This document shows positions 42,885 through 53,690 of a DNA stretch of 64,000 bases, piece by piece; within the stretch, counting starts at the first letter, position 1; every line of letters starts with the position of its first letter. The notes under the pieces were generated by a model, which saw nothing but the letters and a program-made list of their open reading frames with translations, was not told where the DNA came from and ran no database searches. The DNA is from Septoria linicola (lineage: Eukaryota; Ascomycota; Dothideomycetes; Mycosphaerellales; Mycosphaerellaceae), in NCBI GenBank assembly GCA_024114885.1, contig CP099418.1, forward strand, positions 3,410,001 to 3,474,000. The letters run 5' to 3'. Both the position numbers and the translations under genes were made by a program.

Positions 42885-44020
42885 TCAGTCGTCAACGACA
42901 CTCCCATCGACGAAGCTTCCATCTTGACTTTCGCCTCGCTCCGTTTCCGGTGCTGTCGCAGTGCTGACCATGCTTGCGGTACTGCCCACACGCTGAAGCT
43001 TCTGTCTCTTCTTCACGTGGACTTCGTCCTCGTCGTCCTCACCCAGCTCGTCTCGATCGCGTTTACCATCTCCTCCGATCGAGCTTGGTGCAGGCGAGCT
43101 TCTGGTCGTGCTCGCGTCTTTGTCCTTGTCCTTGTCCTTGCTCAGATTCGGCGGCCGCTTTGCAGCCAAACTCTTGGGCAGCTTCCCATTCGCAGTCTTG
43201 TCCTTCTTCACCTTCTCTTTCAGGCCCTTCTTAAGCAGTTTTTTGCGAACCCCTCCCGCACCCTTAGTGGTGGAGTCGGGCTCATCGTCTTCGGCCGCCC
43301 CTCTTTGCCATTGCCGTCTTGACTCGGGTTCGGTGTGCCGCCTCGAGACCCGTTGGGCGTACCATTCATCTTCGCCATGGCATTTCTGCTCGCAGCGCGG
43401 CCACTGAGACCCATGCATTGCTCCAAATGCTTTGCAAACCTCGTGATGAGCAGGCTTCGCTTGCAGCTCGGACACGTGTGCCAGGGCACATATTCGCCCT
43501 TTTTCAGCTTCTCGTCAATCTTGCTGGCCTTCTTTTCGCCCTTCTCCAGCTTCTGACCTGCTTTCTTATCTTCTTCAGCCTCTCCGCTGGGCGACGGTGG
43601 TCCCGTGCCTTCGTTGTTCTGATCCTCGCTCGCAGGTGTGCCGTCATCCTTCTTGCTGTTCTTCTGCGCCTCGCGCTCCTTCTTCGTCAACGGCCGTCCT
43701 GTGATGTCGCTTTTCAGGAACGGATTGCCATATATGTCGTGCCCTGGTCGCCTCGCCCAGGGTTTGCGATCGCAGTAGTTTGTGTTGCTTGGAGGATCGG
43801 TCGTTGTGCCTCTGACTTTGGGTGCTAGCGGAGGATCCAGCAGCCGTGGAAGTTTGCAAGTATCACAGTGCGGTAGTCTGGTCTTGGGGTCGAGTGAGGC
43901 CACCAGCATTTTGTGCTCGCGATGCCGGTGCACCACGATGTTGTGGACAATCTGTTGCAGAGCATCTTCGAGAATCTTTTGAGCAATGTCCGCAAGCGAC
44001 GGATCTTTCGAATTAGCCAT
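42885..44020 (-). CDS. SAGA-associated Sgf11-like protein, reading frame disrupted once
   Basis: The N-terminal frame starts at 44020 (MANSKDPSLADIAQKILEDALQQIVHNIVVHRHREHK). It carries the Sgf11-type zinc finger CPSCKRSLLITRFAKHLEQC, then LSGRAASRNAMAKM, and runs through GTPNGSRGGTPNPSQDGNGKEG. Near 43300 the protein-like sequence jumps to the frame one base back (AEDDEPDSTTKGAGGVRKKLLKKGLKEK) and continues to a stop at 42885. Both halves look like one Sgf11-type protein of about 378 residues. No intron fits well: a 62-bp GTACGC...AAAGAG removal would restore phase but lacks a branch site and deletes coding-like sequence. A base error, a true mutation or a -1 shift at the run of four G are options. 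Sgf11 anchors the Ubp8 deubiquitinase in the SAGA module that cleaves H2B ubiquitin. Confidence 0.72.
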
Positions 44021-44326
44021 CTCGAATCTGTTGCGGCTTGTCTGTCACAGGAAGACCAGTCAGTAATATCGCATCAAGTCCATTCGCAGGTTCATGCACA
44101 TCGCACATCGCACATGGCATCTCGAACTCAGGTACGAGCAACATCGGCCCGAAATTGCCCCATATACCGAAACGCGGCTGCTGCCACGCGACGATCAGAC
44201 TAACGACAGGAACGCGTTTTTCTGACACTCGTACCTCGTACGCCTGCCCTACGGGACATCAGAGATGGAGAAGGGCAAGCTGAGCAGCTGAGAGTCTGGC
44301 GACAACACGACCAACGTCACAGATCA
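44021..44326. other. Intergenic stretch, no gene seen
   Basis: This 306-bp region lies between the Sgf11-like start and the 3' end of the ICP55-like gene. A short (CATCGCACATCG...) microrepeat occurs near 44098..44115. No gene seen. Confidence 0.5.
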
Positions 44327-45778
44327 TCATAATTTACAATTCTCTATCTCATCTATCTCTTTGAGTGCACTCTTCGTCAAAATCTCTGGTCTGTCTGCAC
44401 CAACGATCACAGAATCCTCGATCCTGATGCCCATCCCTCGGAAGTGTGCTGGCCATTCGTCGCTGTCGGGTACATAGATGCCAGGCTCGATGGTGATGCA
44501 TTGATCTGCCTTGAGACGATCTGTGCGCGGATAGCCAGGTGCATCGTGGACGTCCAGGCCGATATAGTGACCAACATGGTGTGGAAATAGTTTGTCGAAA
44601 GCATTGCCAGACAAGTCGAAACCCAGAGACTTGAGACCATCCCGAAGCCCATGTTCGCAGATGCCGTGTAGCTTGTCCAATGTCATAGCGGCGTCTTCGT
44701 GACATAGATTAAGACAAGTCTTCTGCACCTTCAGTATCATACTGTACATGTCGCGCTGTGCGTCTGAGAACCGTCCATTCACCGGCCAGCTTCGCGTGAT
44801 GTCCGTGATATACCCACCATAGGCACCGCCGGCATCCACCAGTACCAATTCGTTGTCTTTCAGGAGTGCATCGTTGCGTACATAATGAATGCTCAACGCA
44901 TTCTTGCCGCCGGCGATGACCGGAACATACGCTTCGCCATCCAAGCCGTTACTCCGAAAGCCATAGGCCAAATCTGCCCACAGCTGCTTTTCGCTTCGTG
45001 GTGTGCTTGCCATAGCTTGACTTATGATGGCTCCGGAGACCGAGCCAGCCCTGCGCATGCAATCAAGCTCAGCGTGAGATTTGGTCAGCCTCAGCTCGTT
45101 CATCATGGATCTGAGAGGCTTCACACTGGCATGCTGCAGCAGTTTAGCTAAGCCATCAACTTTGGGCTGTCCCGAGATGAGACGACTCAGAACGCTTTGT
45201 CGAACCGAAAGGCCAATGTCCGTGTATACTGCCTTCTTATTACCCACTATCTGCGATATAGCGGCACCAGCGTCTCCAATGTCACCAGCCTCATCAGCGT
45301 TGAACACATCTTGTGCTGCTTGCACACCAGATCGAGCGCCGTCCCACATTTCCGCTCGCTCATCCTTTGGCCTCACGAATAGGTGGAAAGTGTACTCGAC
45401 ATCAGATGGGCCCGTCTCGATGATCGCGACTGCCTCGGGCTCATTAAATCCTGTAAGGTAGTAGAAATTGGGCTCTTGATGGAAGTCGTAGAACACCGCG
45501 CCCGATCGATACTTCAGATCAGCGGCGGCCAATACTGCCACGCTGTTATGTGGCAGCTTGCGCGCCAAAGCTGCACGTCTATGGTGATACTCCAAGGCGG
45601 AAATGCCAGGAGTGATGTCGCCTGGCTTGATGAGGTGTGGATGGGTTTCGTGGAGCGGCTGGCCGAATTGAACTTCGGCGGCTGAGACTGCATTCCATCG
45701 GGTTGCGGTCGTTCTGAGAAGTGGGCGACTCCTTGCTGCGAGCGAAGCACGCCATGGCGGTCGTAGAGACCTCCTCAT
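44327..45778 (-). CDS. ICP55: Intermediate cleaving peptidase Icp55 (aminopeptidase P family)
   Basis: A single exon of 483 residues from the ATG at 45778. An upstream in-frame ATG at 45820 is less likely, because MRRSLRPPWRASLAARSRPLLR makes a clear basic mitochondrial presequence. The N-terminal creatinase-like domain (YEYHHRR-like EYHHRRAALARKLP, PNFYYLTGFNEPEAVAII) is followed by the pita-bread metallopeptidase. Metal ligands fall in VLVDAGGAYGGYITDITRSWP (two Asp), HHVGHYIGLDVHD (His), ITIEPGIYVPD (Glu) and GMGIRIEDSVIV (Glu). Yeast Icp55 removes one residue from proteins after the mitochondrial processing peptidase, stabilising them under the N-degron rule. Mitochondrial matrix, possibly also nucleus. 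Confidence 0.93.
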   Translation of the reverse strand: MRRSLRPPWRASLAARSRPLLRTTATRWNAVSAAEVQFGQPLHETHPHLIKPGDITPGISALEYHHRRAALARKLPHNSVAVLAAADLKYRSGAVFYDFHQEPNFYYLTGFNEPEAVAIIETGPSDVEYTFHLFVRPKDERAEMWDGARSGVQAAQDVFNADEAGDIGDAGAAISQIVGNKKAVYTDIGLSVRQSVLSRLISGQPKVDGLAKLLQHASVKPLRSMMNELRLTKSHAELDCMRRAGSVSGAIISQAMASTPRSEKQLWADLAYGFRSNGLDGEAYVPVIAGGKNALSIHYVRNDALLKDNELVLVDAGGAYGGYITDITRSWPVNGRFSDAQRDMYSMILKVQKTCLNLCHEDAAMTLDKLHGICEHGLRDGLKSLGFDLSGNAFDKLFPHHVGHYIGLDVHDAPGYPRTDRLKADQCITIEPGIYVPDSDEWPAHFRGMGIRIEDSVIVGADRPEILTKSALKEIDEIENCKL

Positions 45779-46165
45779 GATGCCCAGCTGGGTTGGGTGA
45801 AGGAAGTGGAAGAGACACAAGCGGAGAAGGTTCGGACCACGAAGGGCCTAGCTCGGTAGATGAGGCATATCACATATCCGACAACAATATCAAACGCGAC
45901 CAAGATAGAGTTCCAGTCGAGCGCGAGATTCCACAAGTCGAGCTTTAAACGAGAGATTGATGTAAGCATGAGCACAATCTGGGCGACAAAAGACCCAACT
46001 CGTTCGTGATCGACCAAACGAATATGAAAGCAGGCAGATGCGCCTTTGGCAGTGGAGACATCGTTGTGAAATTGACAGAGAGCCGAAGACCCGATATCTG
46101 CTTGATATAGAGATGCCGTACCACATTTGTTTTGAACTCTACCAATCAGCCTGCGGACCAATTCC
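45779..46165. other. Intergenic stretch, no gene seen
   Basis: This 387-bp region lies upstream of ICP55 and downstream of the sirtuin gene, both on minus. It is presumably sirtuin 3' UTR and the ICP55 promoter. Confidence 0.5.
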
Positions 46166-47409
46166 CTACAGATTTGGCAAGTCCCCGATTATTGGCTTCA
46201 GGAGCTCTGGTAAAAGCTGCGCAGCGTCGCCTGATACTTGGTAAGCAGACCGACTCTGAAAGCGATTCATTAGGGTACATACCTTGAAAGAACCAATCGC
46301 CCTCCTCCCAGCCTCCCGGCGGTGCATCGTTCGAATCTGTGCTATATCACGCCAGGCATGGTCAGTTGCCGTCTGGGGTGATAGTGCAAGAATCTGGAAG
46401 CACTCACTTCACGACGCACACACGAGCGCCTCTGTAGCGAGCTTCGGAGATGTAGCCAGCAGCAGGGTATACCTTCGCTCCTGTACCAATTACCATGATC
46501 AAGTCGATCTTTTCGCTCTCATCCAAATAAACCCTAATGCTGTCCATTACATGATCTGGAAGCCTTTCACCGAACCAAACAACATTCCTGCAAATGAGCA
46601 ATCCTAGTTAGCGACTGTCTCTATGATTGTGGCTACTGCCGAGCGGTTCTCTTACGGTCGGAGCAAAGATTTTGTACATTGTGGACAGTGTGGAAGTTGC
46701 TCGAGCGGTATATCGGCCAATGTTACTGAAGCGTCACTGATGTCCTGTCTTGCTTGGTTGCTCGTGGTGTCGTACGGAATATCTAGGGAGGCAGTGATGG
46801 GGTCCGTAAAGTTCTCGGCCTTGTAGCCACAGCTCTTATCGGTGCACTTTACTTCGAACAGTGTCCCGTGAAGCAAATGAAGGTTATCCTGTGGGTGACC
46901 CGCCCTCTGGCTCAGACCATCGACATTTTGTGACAACGTTATGAAGCCTGGCATACGGCGAGCCAGCTCGGCTAGCGCAAAGTGAGCAGTGTTGGGTCTT
47001 ACTTGTAGCGCCATATGACGCCTATCTACACAGGCTCAGTATTCAGGTCGCAGGTCTCGACGGGGAATCCGTACAGCTGTAGAAGCGCCACACCTGTCGA
47101 GTGAGACATGCTCAGCAAGGCACTGAACCAGAGATTGATACGATGTACGCAGTACTGACCAAAGCAGGATCACGCTCGAATGCTGTTGGCGATGCCAGTG
47201 ATATCGCGTCATGGGACCTCCATAGTCCGCCAGCACCACGGAATGTTGCTGGGATACGGCGTGAGTACATGATGGAATGGTATGCGCATAATCACCTCAC
47301 GTAGTCCAGATGCAGCGCTTAACCCGGCCCCCAGGAGGCACATTACTCGGGTGCTCTGCTGTAGGAGGTCATGAAAGCTCCGCAGTGCTTCGGGTTTGGT
47401 TGATGCCAT
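46166..47409 (-). CDS. SIRT5-like NAD-dependent lysine deacylase (sirtuin, class III)
   Basis: Seven exons on minus: 47301..47409, 47160..47248, 47075..47093, 46656..47025, 46408..46587, 46283..46341 and 46166..46230, in one open frame of 296 residues. Introns are 49-68 bp, and one exon is only 19 bp. Joined motifs are GAGLSAASGLPTFRGAGGLWR (NAD loop), SQNVDGLSQRAGHP with the catalytic His in LHLLHGTLFEVKC, a zinc site C...C (CTDKSCGY) and C..C (CPQCTKSLLRP), NVVWFGE, and VIGTGAKVYPAAGY. The stretch RFYSYRRHM supplies the Tyr-x-x-Arg pair which in SIRT5 recognises succinyl- and malonyl-lysine. No clear presequence is visible. The 68-bp intron at 46588..46655 shares a block with the introner-like copies near 12 kb. 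Confidence 0.9.
46588..46655 (-). mobile_element. Possible diverged introner-like element in the sirtuin gene
   Basis: On the minus strand this 68-bp intron starts GTAAGAG, as does copy A, and holds GAGACAGTCGCTAACT. Copy B at 12226..12288 has GAGACAGTCGCTGACT, a match at 15 of 16 bases that spans the branch site. Outside the block, similarity fades. A decayed relative or chance are both possible. Confidence 0.4.
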
Positions 47410-47796
47410 TGTAAAAGGTGTGAAATAGTTTGTGCCTGTCAGGAGGACGATGAAGTCTAAGAAAGCGTGGCAAGTGAGGAGATGGCAAACAGCTACTCCA
47501 GGCCCCACCTCACCTCATCCTGTGAGTCTGCCCGATCGTGCTACCTATTATCACGAGCTCCAAATCAAAGTCGAGTGCCACTGCAGCGTATGGAAGCAAA
47601 GACAACAAGACCTGAAGGCAGAGGGCCAAAAAAGGTACGGCCCTCCGGCACCCGAATCCGAGGCTGCTGGTGTCCGTTCCGTTGTTGTCTGACCACTCTG
47701 CTACCTGCATAATCGACATCCATCTCGCATGAGCACAACCGACCATCATTTTCAAGCGAGCCATTGTAGGCGTGTGGGAGTATCGCATGTATTGCA
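47410..47796. promoter_or_regulatory. Divergent promoter region sirtuin/PAN2
   Basis: This 387-bp region lies between divergent start codons. No gene or repeat seen. Likely a shared promoter. Confidence 0.5.
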
Positions 47797-50700
47797 ATGG
47801 AGGCCGACTGGACTGAGGCGATCCGCCTGGCAAATCCAAGTGCAACATCTTCCACTCGACCCGGCCGTGTATCAACCTTCTCTTTCGACACATCCGAAGA
47901 ACTGTTGTGGGTTGGCAGCGACTCTGTGAGTGCTCGATTCTGAAGTCCCTGGCCAAAGAGTGTGCGGCGCCATACGGCATTGTGTCTTCCTCCAGTAGCT
48001 CTTACGTCCTCTGGTGTAGAGTTCCTGATCATATCACAGGGCAAAATAACGTCTTTCTTTGGTCCGGATTTGCAAAAGTACACTTCGTATCGCGCCCATG
48101 CCTCCAGTACTTCACGAGGCGCCTCGGGCAATGCCCCAGTCAGGCAGATTTTGTTTTGTCCTAAAGGCGTCGTGTCTGTGTCCAGCAGAAGCGTCCACTT
48201 TTCATCTCGAAGGGGCTTGACACAATGGCACATTTCCCTGCCTGATATGGTCGATCTATGCTGTATGACTTTCACCAGTCGCGCTGCGACCGAAGTAATT
48301 GTCGCTGGGCGCCAGACTCAGCTGTACAGAATCGACGTGGAGCGGGGCGTAGTGACAGAGACCATAGCGCCCTCGGTATCCGTTCCATACACTCTAATGC
48401 GACTCGCTGGTCAACACATCTGTGCTGCGGCGCACGATGGCTCAGTCCACATGCTGGACCTCAAAACATTTGCCATTGTGCATAGTTGGAAAGCATACGC
48501 GGGTACTGTCAACGACATGGATGCCAGTGGCGATTATCTATTGACTTGCGGCTGGGCCCAATCACAGCACCACGGACTCGCGCTGGAACGTCTCGTTCGT
48601 GTATACGATCTCAAAAACAGGAAACCCGCGCGGCCACTACCATTTCAGTCGGGCGCTGCGTACGTGCGGCTCCATCCCAGGCTCTCATCCACATGCATTG
48701 TGTTGTCACAAAACGGCACTTTGCACTCTATCGATATACAAAATCCAGAAATGCCGAACATGAAATTCGCGAGCCCCATGGATGGGCAATTCATCGGGCT
48801 GGAACTCATGCCATCAGGTAAAGGCTTCGTATTAGCAGACAGTAACAACAACTTGATACTGTGGGGAGCGCCAACCAAAATCCAGTTCACAGACTATGCA
48901 AAGGCCACAGACTTCCCGGACGCGGTGGCGAGTCACAAGGCATTGGAATGGACGAATACATCACCTCTCAACACGATAGGCATGCCGCACTATCGAGAAA
49001 CGTTGCTCTCCAGCTGGCCAACGAGTCTGATTCATCAAGTCGGGCGGCCGCCTCCTCGCGTCGAGAGTATCGACTCATCGTTTCGCCCGTGTGATTTTGG
49101 CAAGGTTGGCATTAATCCTCGCAAGACTCTGCGCTACCAAGCGACGGACATGGAACAGCAGCACCTTCATGATCCTCTATCGGCGCCCAGATTTCTCAGC
49201 GAGAAGCTGAAGGCGGAAAAAACGAGTGCAGACACACATCGTCGCATGAGCGAAGATCTCTTGAAAGAACTGGATAGATTCAGAGTGGATGGAAAAGCCG
49301 TGAAAGATGCTCGTTTCCTGTACCGCAACGTGGAGATCAAGTACAGCAGATTTGGCGTGGAAGACTTTGATTTTCGATACTTCAACAAGACCAGATATGC
49401 AGGTCTAGAAACCCATATCGCCAACTCATATGCAAACCCGCTGTTGCAAATCCTCCGATTCACCTTGGTTGCTCGCAACATCAGTCTGCACCACACGGCT
49501 CGCGATTGTCGACTGGAGAGCTGCCTCATGTGTGAGCTTGGATTCCTGATCGACATGCTGGAGAAAGCGAGTGCACCCAACTGTCAAGCCACGAACTTTC
49601 TGAAGGCACTGAGTAAGCAACCCGACGCTTTCGCGCAGAACATTGTCGAGTCGCAGGTGACGAGCGCTTCTTTGACCACGATGATGCAGAATCTCAATCG
49701 ATTCCTGTTCCAAAGGCTGGAAGACAACTTCAAGCGTGTTGCGCCGTCACTGGATCAATTCCACCTCGCTTTCGGCACGATAGGCTTGGAAGGTACTCAA
49801 TGTGTGCAATGCAGCTACGAAAGCAGGACCGACAAAGTGTGGTATGCACATGACCTTGTCTATCCACCACGGCAGACCAAGCCTCGGATGGGTCGTCAGT
49901 ATTTCTCGCAAATCATGAAAGCCTCTATTGAGCGGCAAAGCCAGCACAGAGGATGGTGCTTGCGCTGCAATGGCTACAAGAACATGGTCTCTCATCGCGC
50001 AGTACACTGCTTACCCGCTGTTCTCATGCTCAATGCAGCTGTGACTACGAACGAGGCGCGTCAGCTATGGGCCACACCCGACTTCCTCCCACAGGAGATT
50101 GGCGTCATCGTGAACAACGGCCGCTTCTTCTGTTATGAAGGTGAAGACTTGCAATTGCACCTGCAACGAGCGCAATTCAAGATCACCGTCTACGAGTTGG
50201 TGGGCGTGGTTGCAGATGTACTACCAAGCGACAACGAGAAATCACACCTGGTGGCCACGGTCGATGTGGGACTATCGGAAGCCGACACAGCTCGAAGTCG
50301 TGACTGGCATCTGTTCAACGACTTTCTGGTACATCAAGTGTCACAAGAGGACGCATTACATTTCAACCCTCAATGGAAGCTGCCATCTGTCATTACTTAC
50401 CAGGCAAAGAGTATGTCTCACGCTGTCGACCACAGGTGGAAGGATGCAATAGACACCAGCATATTGTATCGAAGTCCTGCGCAGCCCGCGCTTATGGAGA
50501 CGTACAGGTTTCGAGCCCTTTCAGATGATGAAATGCTGCCAGGTAGTGGCTCTCATGTGGCCATTGACGCCGAATTTGTGCGTTTGCTGAGGGAGGAAAT
50601 AGATGTCGGACCGACTGGCAAGCGGACGATGACACGTCCTGCCCGCTCAGGCCTGGCAAGAGTTTCTGTCCTTCGAGCAGATGGGCATGACCGAGAGCTT

Positions 50701-51267
50701 CCATTCATTGACGACTACATCGCCATCGATGAACCCATTGACGACTACTTGACACAGTACTCAGGACTACACGATGGAGATCTCACCGCTGGCCGAAGCC
50801 GATTCCAGCTAGTCCAACTGAAAGATGTCTACAAGAAACTGTGGCTGCTGGTAAACATGGGATGCTCTTTCATCGGCCATGGTCTTTCAAGCGACCTTCG
50901 CATCATCAATATCCACGTCCCCGAGGCGCAACTGATCGACACTCAGGAGCTGTTTTCCCTGGGTGCTCGTACACAACGCAAACTCTCACTTCGGTTCTTG
51001 GCTTGGGCGGTACTGCAGGAAGATATACAACAGGACGCGCATGACAGTATTGAAGACGCTCGAACGGCGCTGAGACTGTGGCTCAAATACTTGGAGTTCA
51101 CAGACGCTGGCATCTTGGAGGTATGGAAAGACAGGATCTTGGCGGCTGGCCGCGCGAATAACTTTCGGCCGCCTGCTGTCACAAGTGCGCCGAGCACCCC
51201 TCGTCAGGCCATTCAAGCTGTGATGATCAATTCAGATGTAGATACCCCCACGCAGTCAAGTAGATAG
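47797..51267 (+). CDS. PAN2: PAN2, catalytic subunit of the poly(A) nuclease
   Basis: Exons 47797..47925 and 48040..51267 give 1118 residues. The 114-bp intron joins VGSDS to GKITSFFGPDLQKYTSYRAH, matching the family's WTGNxxGRVTSFYGP region. The N-terminal WD40 propeller (about 30-330) leads to a linker (DFGKVGINPRKTLRYQATDMEQ), then a catalytically dead ubiquitin-hydrolase-like domain (about 450-830) with Cys pairs CVQCSYES and CLRCNGY. The C-terminal DEDD exonuclease follows: HVAIDAEFVRLL near residue 883, FIDDYIAIDEPIDDYLTQYSG, FIGHGLSSDLRIINI and AHDSIEDARTALRL. With Pan3 it trims poly(A) tails on Pab1-bound mRNA in the cytosol. Length and domain order match the family. Confidence 0.96.
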
Positions 51268-51477
51268 GCCTTCAGTAATACTGCAAATCACACATTGCGG
51301 AAACCTTTGGTATAGCCGAGCTAAATGGACCGAACAACAATGCTGTTGAGACGTTATGGCTTTGTACTGCAGACTATCAACCTCTCTACAGTATGGTTGA
51401 CTCTGATATCATACTCCATTGTATGCTAACCCAGGACTCGCAGACTGTTGTTAATGAAACTGTACACGCATACACAT

Positions 51478-53690
51478 TTATATCGTAGGACCAGCCTTTT
51501 GCACTTCCTCGGTGGCTTCATCTGCGTACTTCTTGAAGTTCTCCTGGAACAGTTCTGCCAGTTTCGTAACCTCATCCTTGAGCGAGGCGGTACCGGTCCA
51601 GCCCTTGGCTGGGTTCAACAGCTCGTCTGGTACATTATCGCATTGCTTTGGCACTTGCAGGTTGAAGGTCTCGTAGGTCTCGTACTCGGCCTTGGCTAGC
51701 GATCCGTTGTGGATGGCATCCAGGATGGCGCGAGTGTACTTCAGTGGGCAACGCTTGCCGCCGGTAGTGGCGCCAGCGCCAGTCCAGCCGGTGTTGAGCA
51801 ACCAGGCGTTGGTGTTGTGATGTGACATCTTCTCCGCAAGCATCTTGGCGTAGCGCATAGGGTGGAGCGCAAGGAAAGGCTGGGCGAAGCACGAGGAGAA
51901 AGTGGCTTGTGGTTCCGTGACACCTTGCTCGGTACCAGCCATCTTGGACGTGTATCCACTGATGAAGTGGTACATGGTTTGCGCGCTGTCGAGCTTGGAG
52001 ATGGGTGGGAGGACACCACGTGCATCGCAAGTCAGGAGGATGATGTTGGAAGGGTGGTTCGTTGACACGCAAGGGATCTTGGTGTTCTCGATGTACTCGA
52101 TCGGGTACGCGCATCGGGTGTTTTCCGTCAGTGTGGTGTCGTCGTAGTCAACAATGCGGGTCTCTGGGTCGAAGACGACGTTCTCGAGGATCGAACCGAA
52201 CTTGATGGCGTTGAAGATATCAGGCTCCTTCTCGGCAGACAGGCCAATGCACTTGGCGTAGCAACCACCCTCGATGTTGAAGACACCCTTGTCACTCCAG
52301 CAGTGCTCGTCGTCTCCGATCAAGGCACGCTTGGGGTCAGCAGAGAGCGTGGTTTTTCCAGTTCCTGACAGACCGAAGAACACAGTGACATCGCCCTCCT
52401 TGCCCTCGTTGGCGGAAGAGTGCAGAGTGAGTACATTGTGCTTCACTGGCATCTCGTAGAAAAGCACAGTGAAGATACCTAGTTACTGGTTAGTGTCGAT
52501 TATGGAGCTGTTTTTCTGCGCATTTCTAAACCCGGCGCTGGTGTCCCTTGGCTTTTTTGTGCGCAGTGAGTCTGCCACTATTGCCGCCGTATAAAAAAAA
52601 AAAAGAACGACTCACCCTTCTTCATCTCTCCAGCGTACTCAGTACCCAGGATGACCATCTCCTTCTCCTGGAAGTTGATGGACACGGAAGTGTTGGAGGT
52701 CATACTTGTCGTATATCTGTTGGCTGGGAAAGCTCCGGCATTGTAGATTACGTAGTCTGGGTGGAAGTGCTCCAGCTCTTTCCGTGAAGGACGGATGAGC
52801 ATGTTGTGCATAAAGAGCGCATGGTATGCACGAGCGCAGACAACTCGTACGTTGATGCGGTATCGCTCGTCCCAGCCTGCGTAGCCATCAACGACATAGA
52901 TTCGGTTCCTGGTGTTAAGGTAGTCGACAGCACGCTCGCGGTTGATGCGCCAGACCTGCGTGGATCATGGTCAGCAAGAAGTTCGACGACCGCCATGTTG
53001 CCGATCGGACCCGCATGAGTGAAGAGGGTGCGGGGACAGCGGAGGCAGATTGCAGCTTAGCGCGGCTGTTTGCTCGGCTACAGCGCGCGACCCCAGGTAC
53101 CGATGACGTTCGGAGCACAACCACAAGGCGCTTGTGCCGAAAAGCTCCTGCCCCGCAAACGCGTAGACGTCAAAGAGCCTTTTCGCGTATGTGACCTCTT
53201 GACCATGGGACAAAAGAAGAAGAAGAAGTTGTAACTCACCTCTGGCGTCATGGGCTTGTTGACTGGCCCCCACCAAACATCGTTCTCGGAGCTCTCCTCT
53301 TTGACAATGCGCTTGTCCGAGGGCGAACGACCAGTTTTCGCTCCAGAGTAGGCCGACAGGGCACCAGTGGAGGTGATGGCAGATCCGGTCTCGTAGACGA
53401 GGGCATCTTCATATAGTGCGGCGACAGATGGGTTGGCAATCTGCAGGTCGAGTCAGCAATGAAACGAGGTCAATGGGCTCATGCATTTTCCTTACAATGG
53501 CGACACGGTCGTAGTCGATGTGTGCGCGGTCGTGGAGCTCTTCTTCAATCTCAGTGTGTTCATGTCGAGGCCTGCAGACACATGTCAGTCAGTCCATAGC
53601 AATACCTCGGCCAGCAATGGCAAGAGCGAGCAGCTCGACGTACTCAACACCAGTAGGGTGGAGGGCCGTCTGGTTCACGCGAGCAGCCAT
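51478..53690 (-). CDS. ATP-dependent phosphoenolpyruvate carboxykinase
   Basis: Five exons on minus, 53644..53690, 53496..53571, 53240..53440, 52616..52955 and 51478..52478, give 554 residues, the usual PEPCK size. Introns are 72, 55, 284 and 137 bp. The first splice gives HPTGVEPRHEHTEIEEELHDRAHIDYDRVAI. Later motifs are SAYSGAKTGRSPSDKRIVKE, FGLSGTGKTTLSADP (P-loop), GDDEHCWSD (metal site), IEGGCYAKCIGLS and NTGWTGAGATTGGKRC. The enzyme makes phosphoenolpyruvate from oxaloacetate with ATP and is the gatekeeper of gluconeogenesis (yeast Pck1, Aspergillus AcuF), in the cytosol. The 284-bp intron is long for this window. The 137-bp intron contains a run of twelve or so A on the plus strand near 52592. 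Confidence 0.96.

Noticed and set aside
43316..43377. 62-bp intron to repair the Sgf11-like frame
   Set aside because: It restores phase but has a poor border (AAAGAG), no branch site, and would remove sequence that reads as part of the protein.
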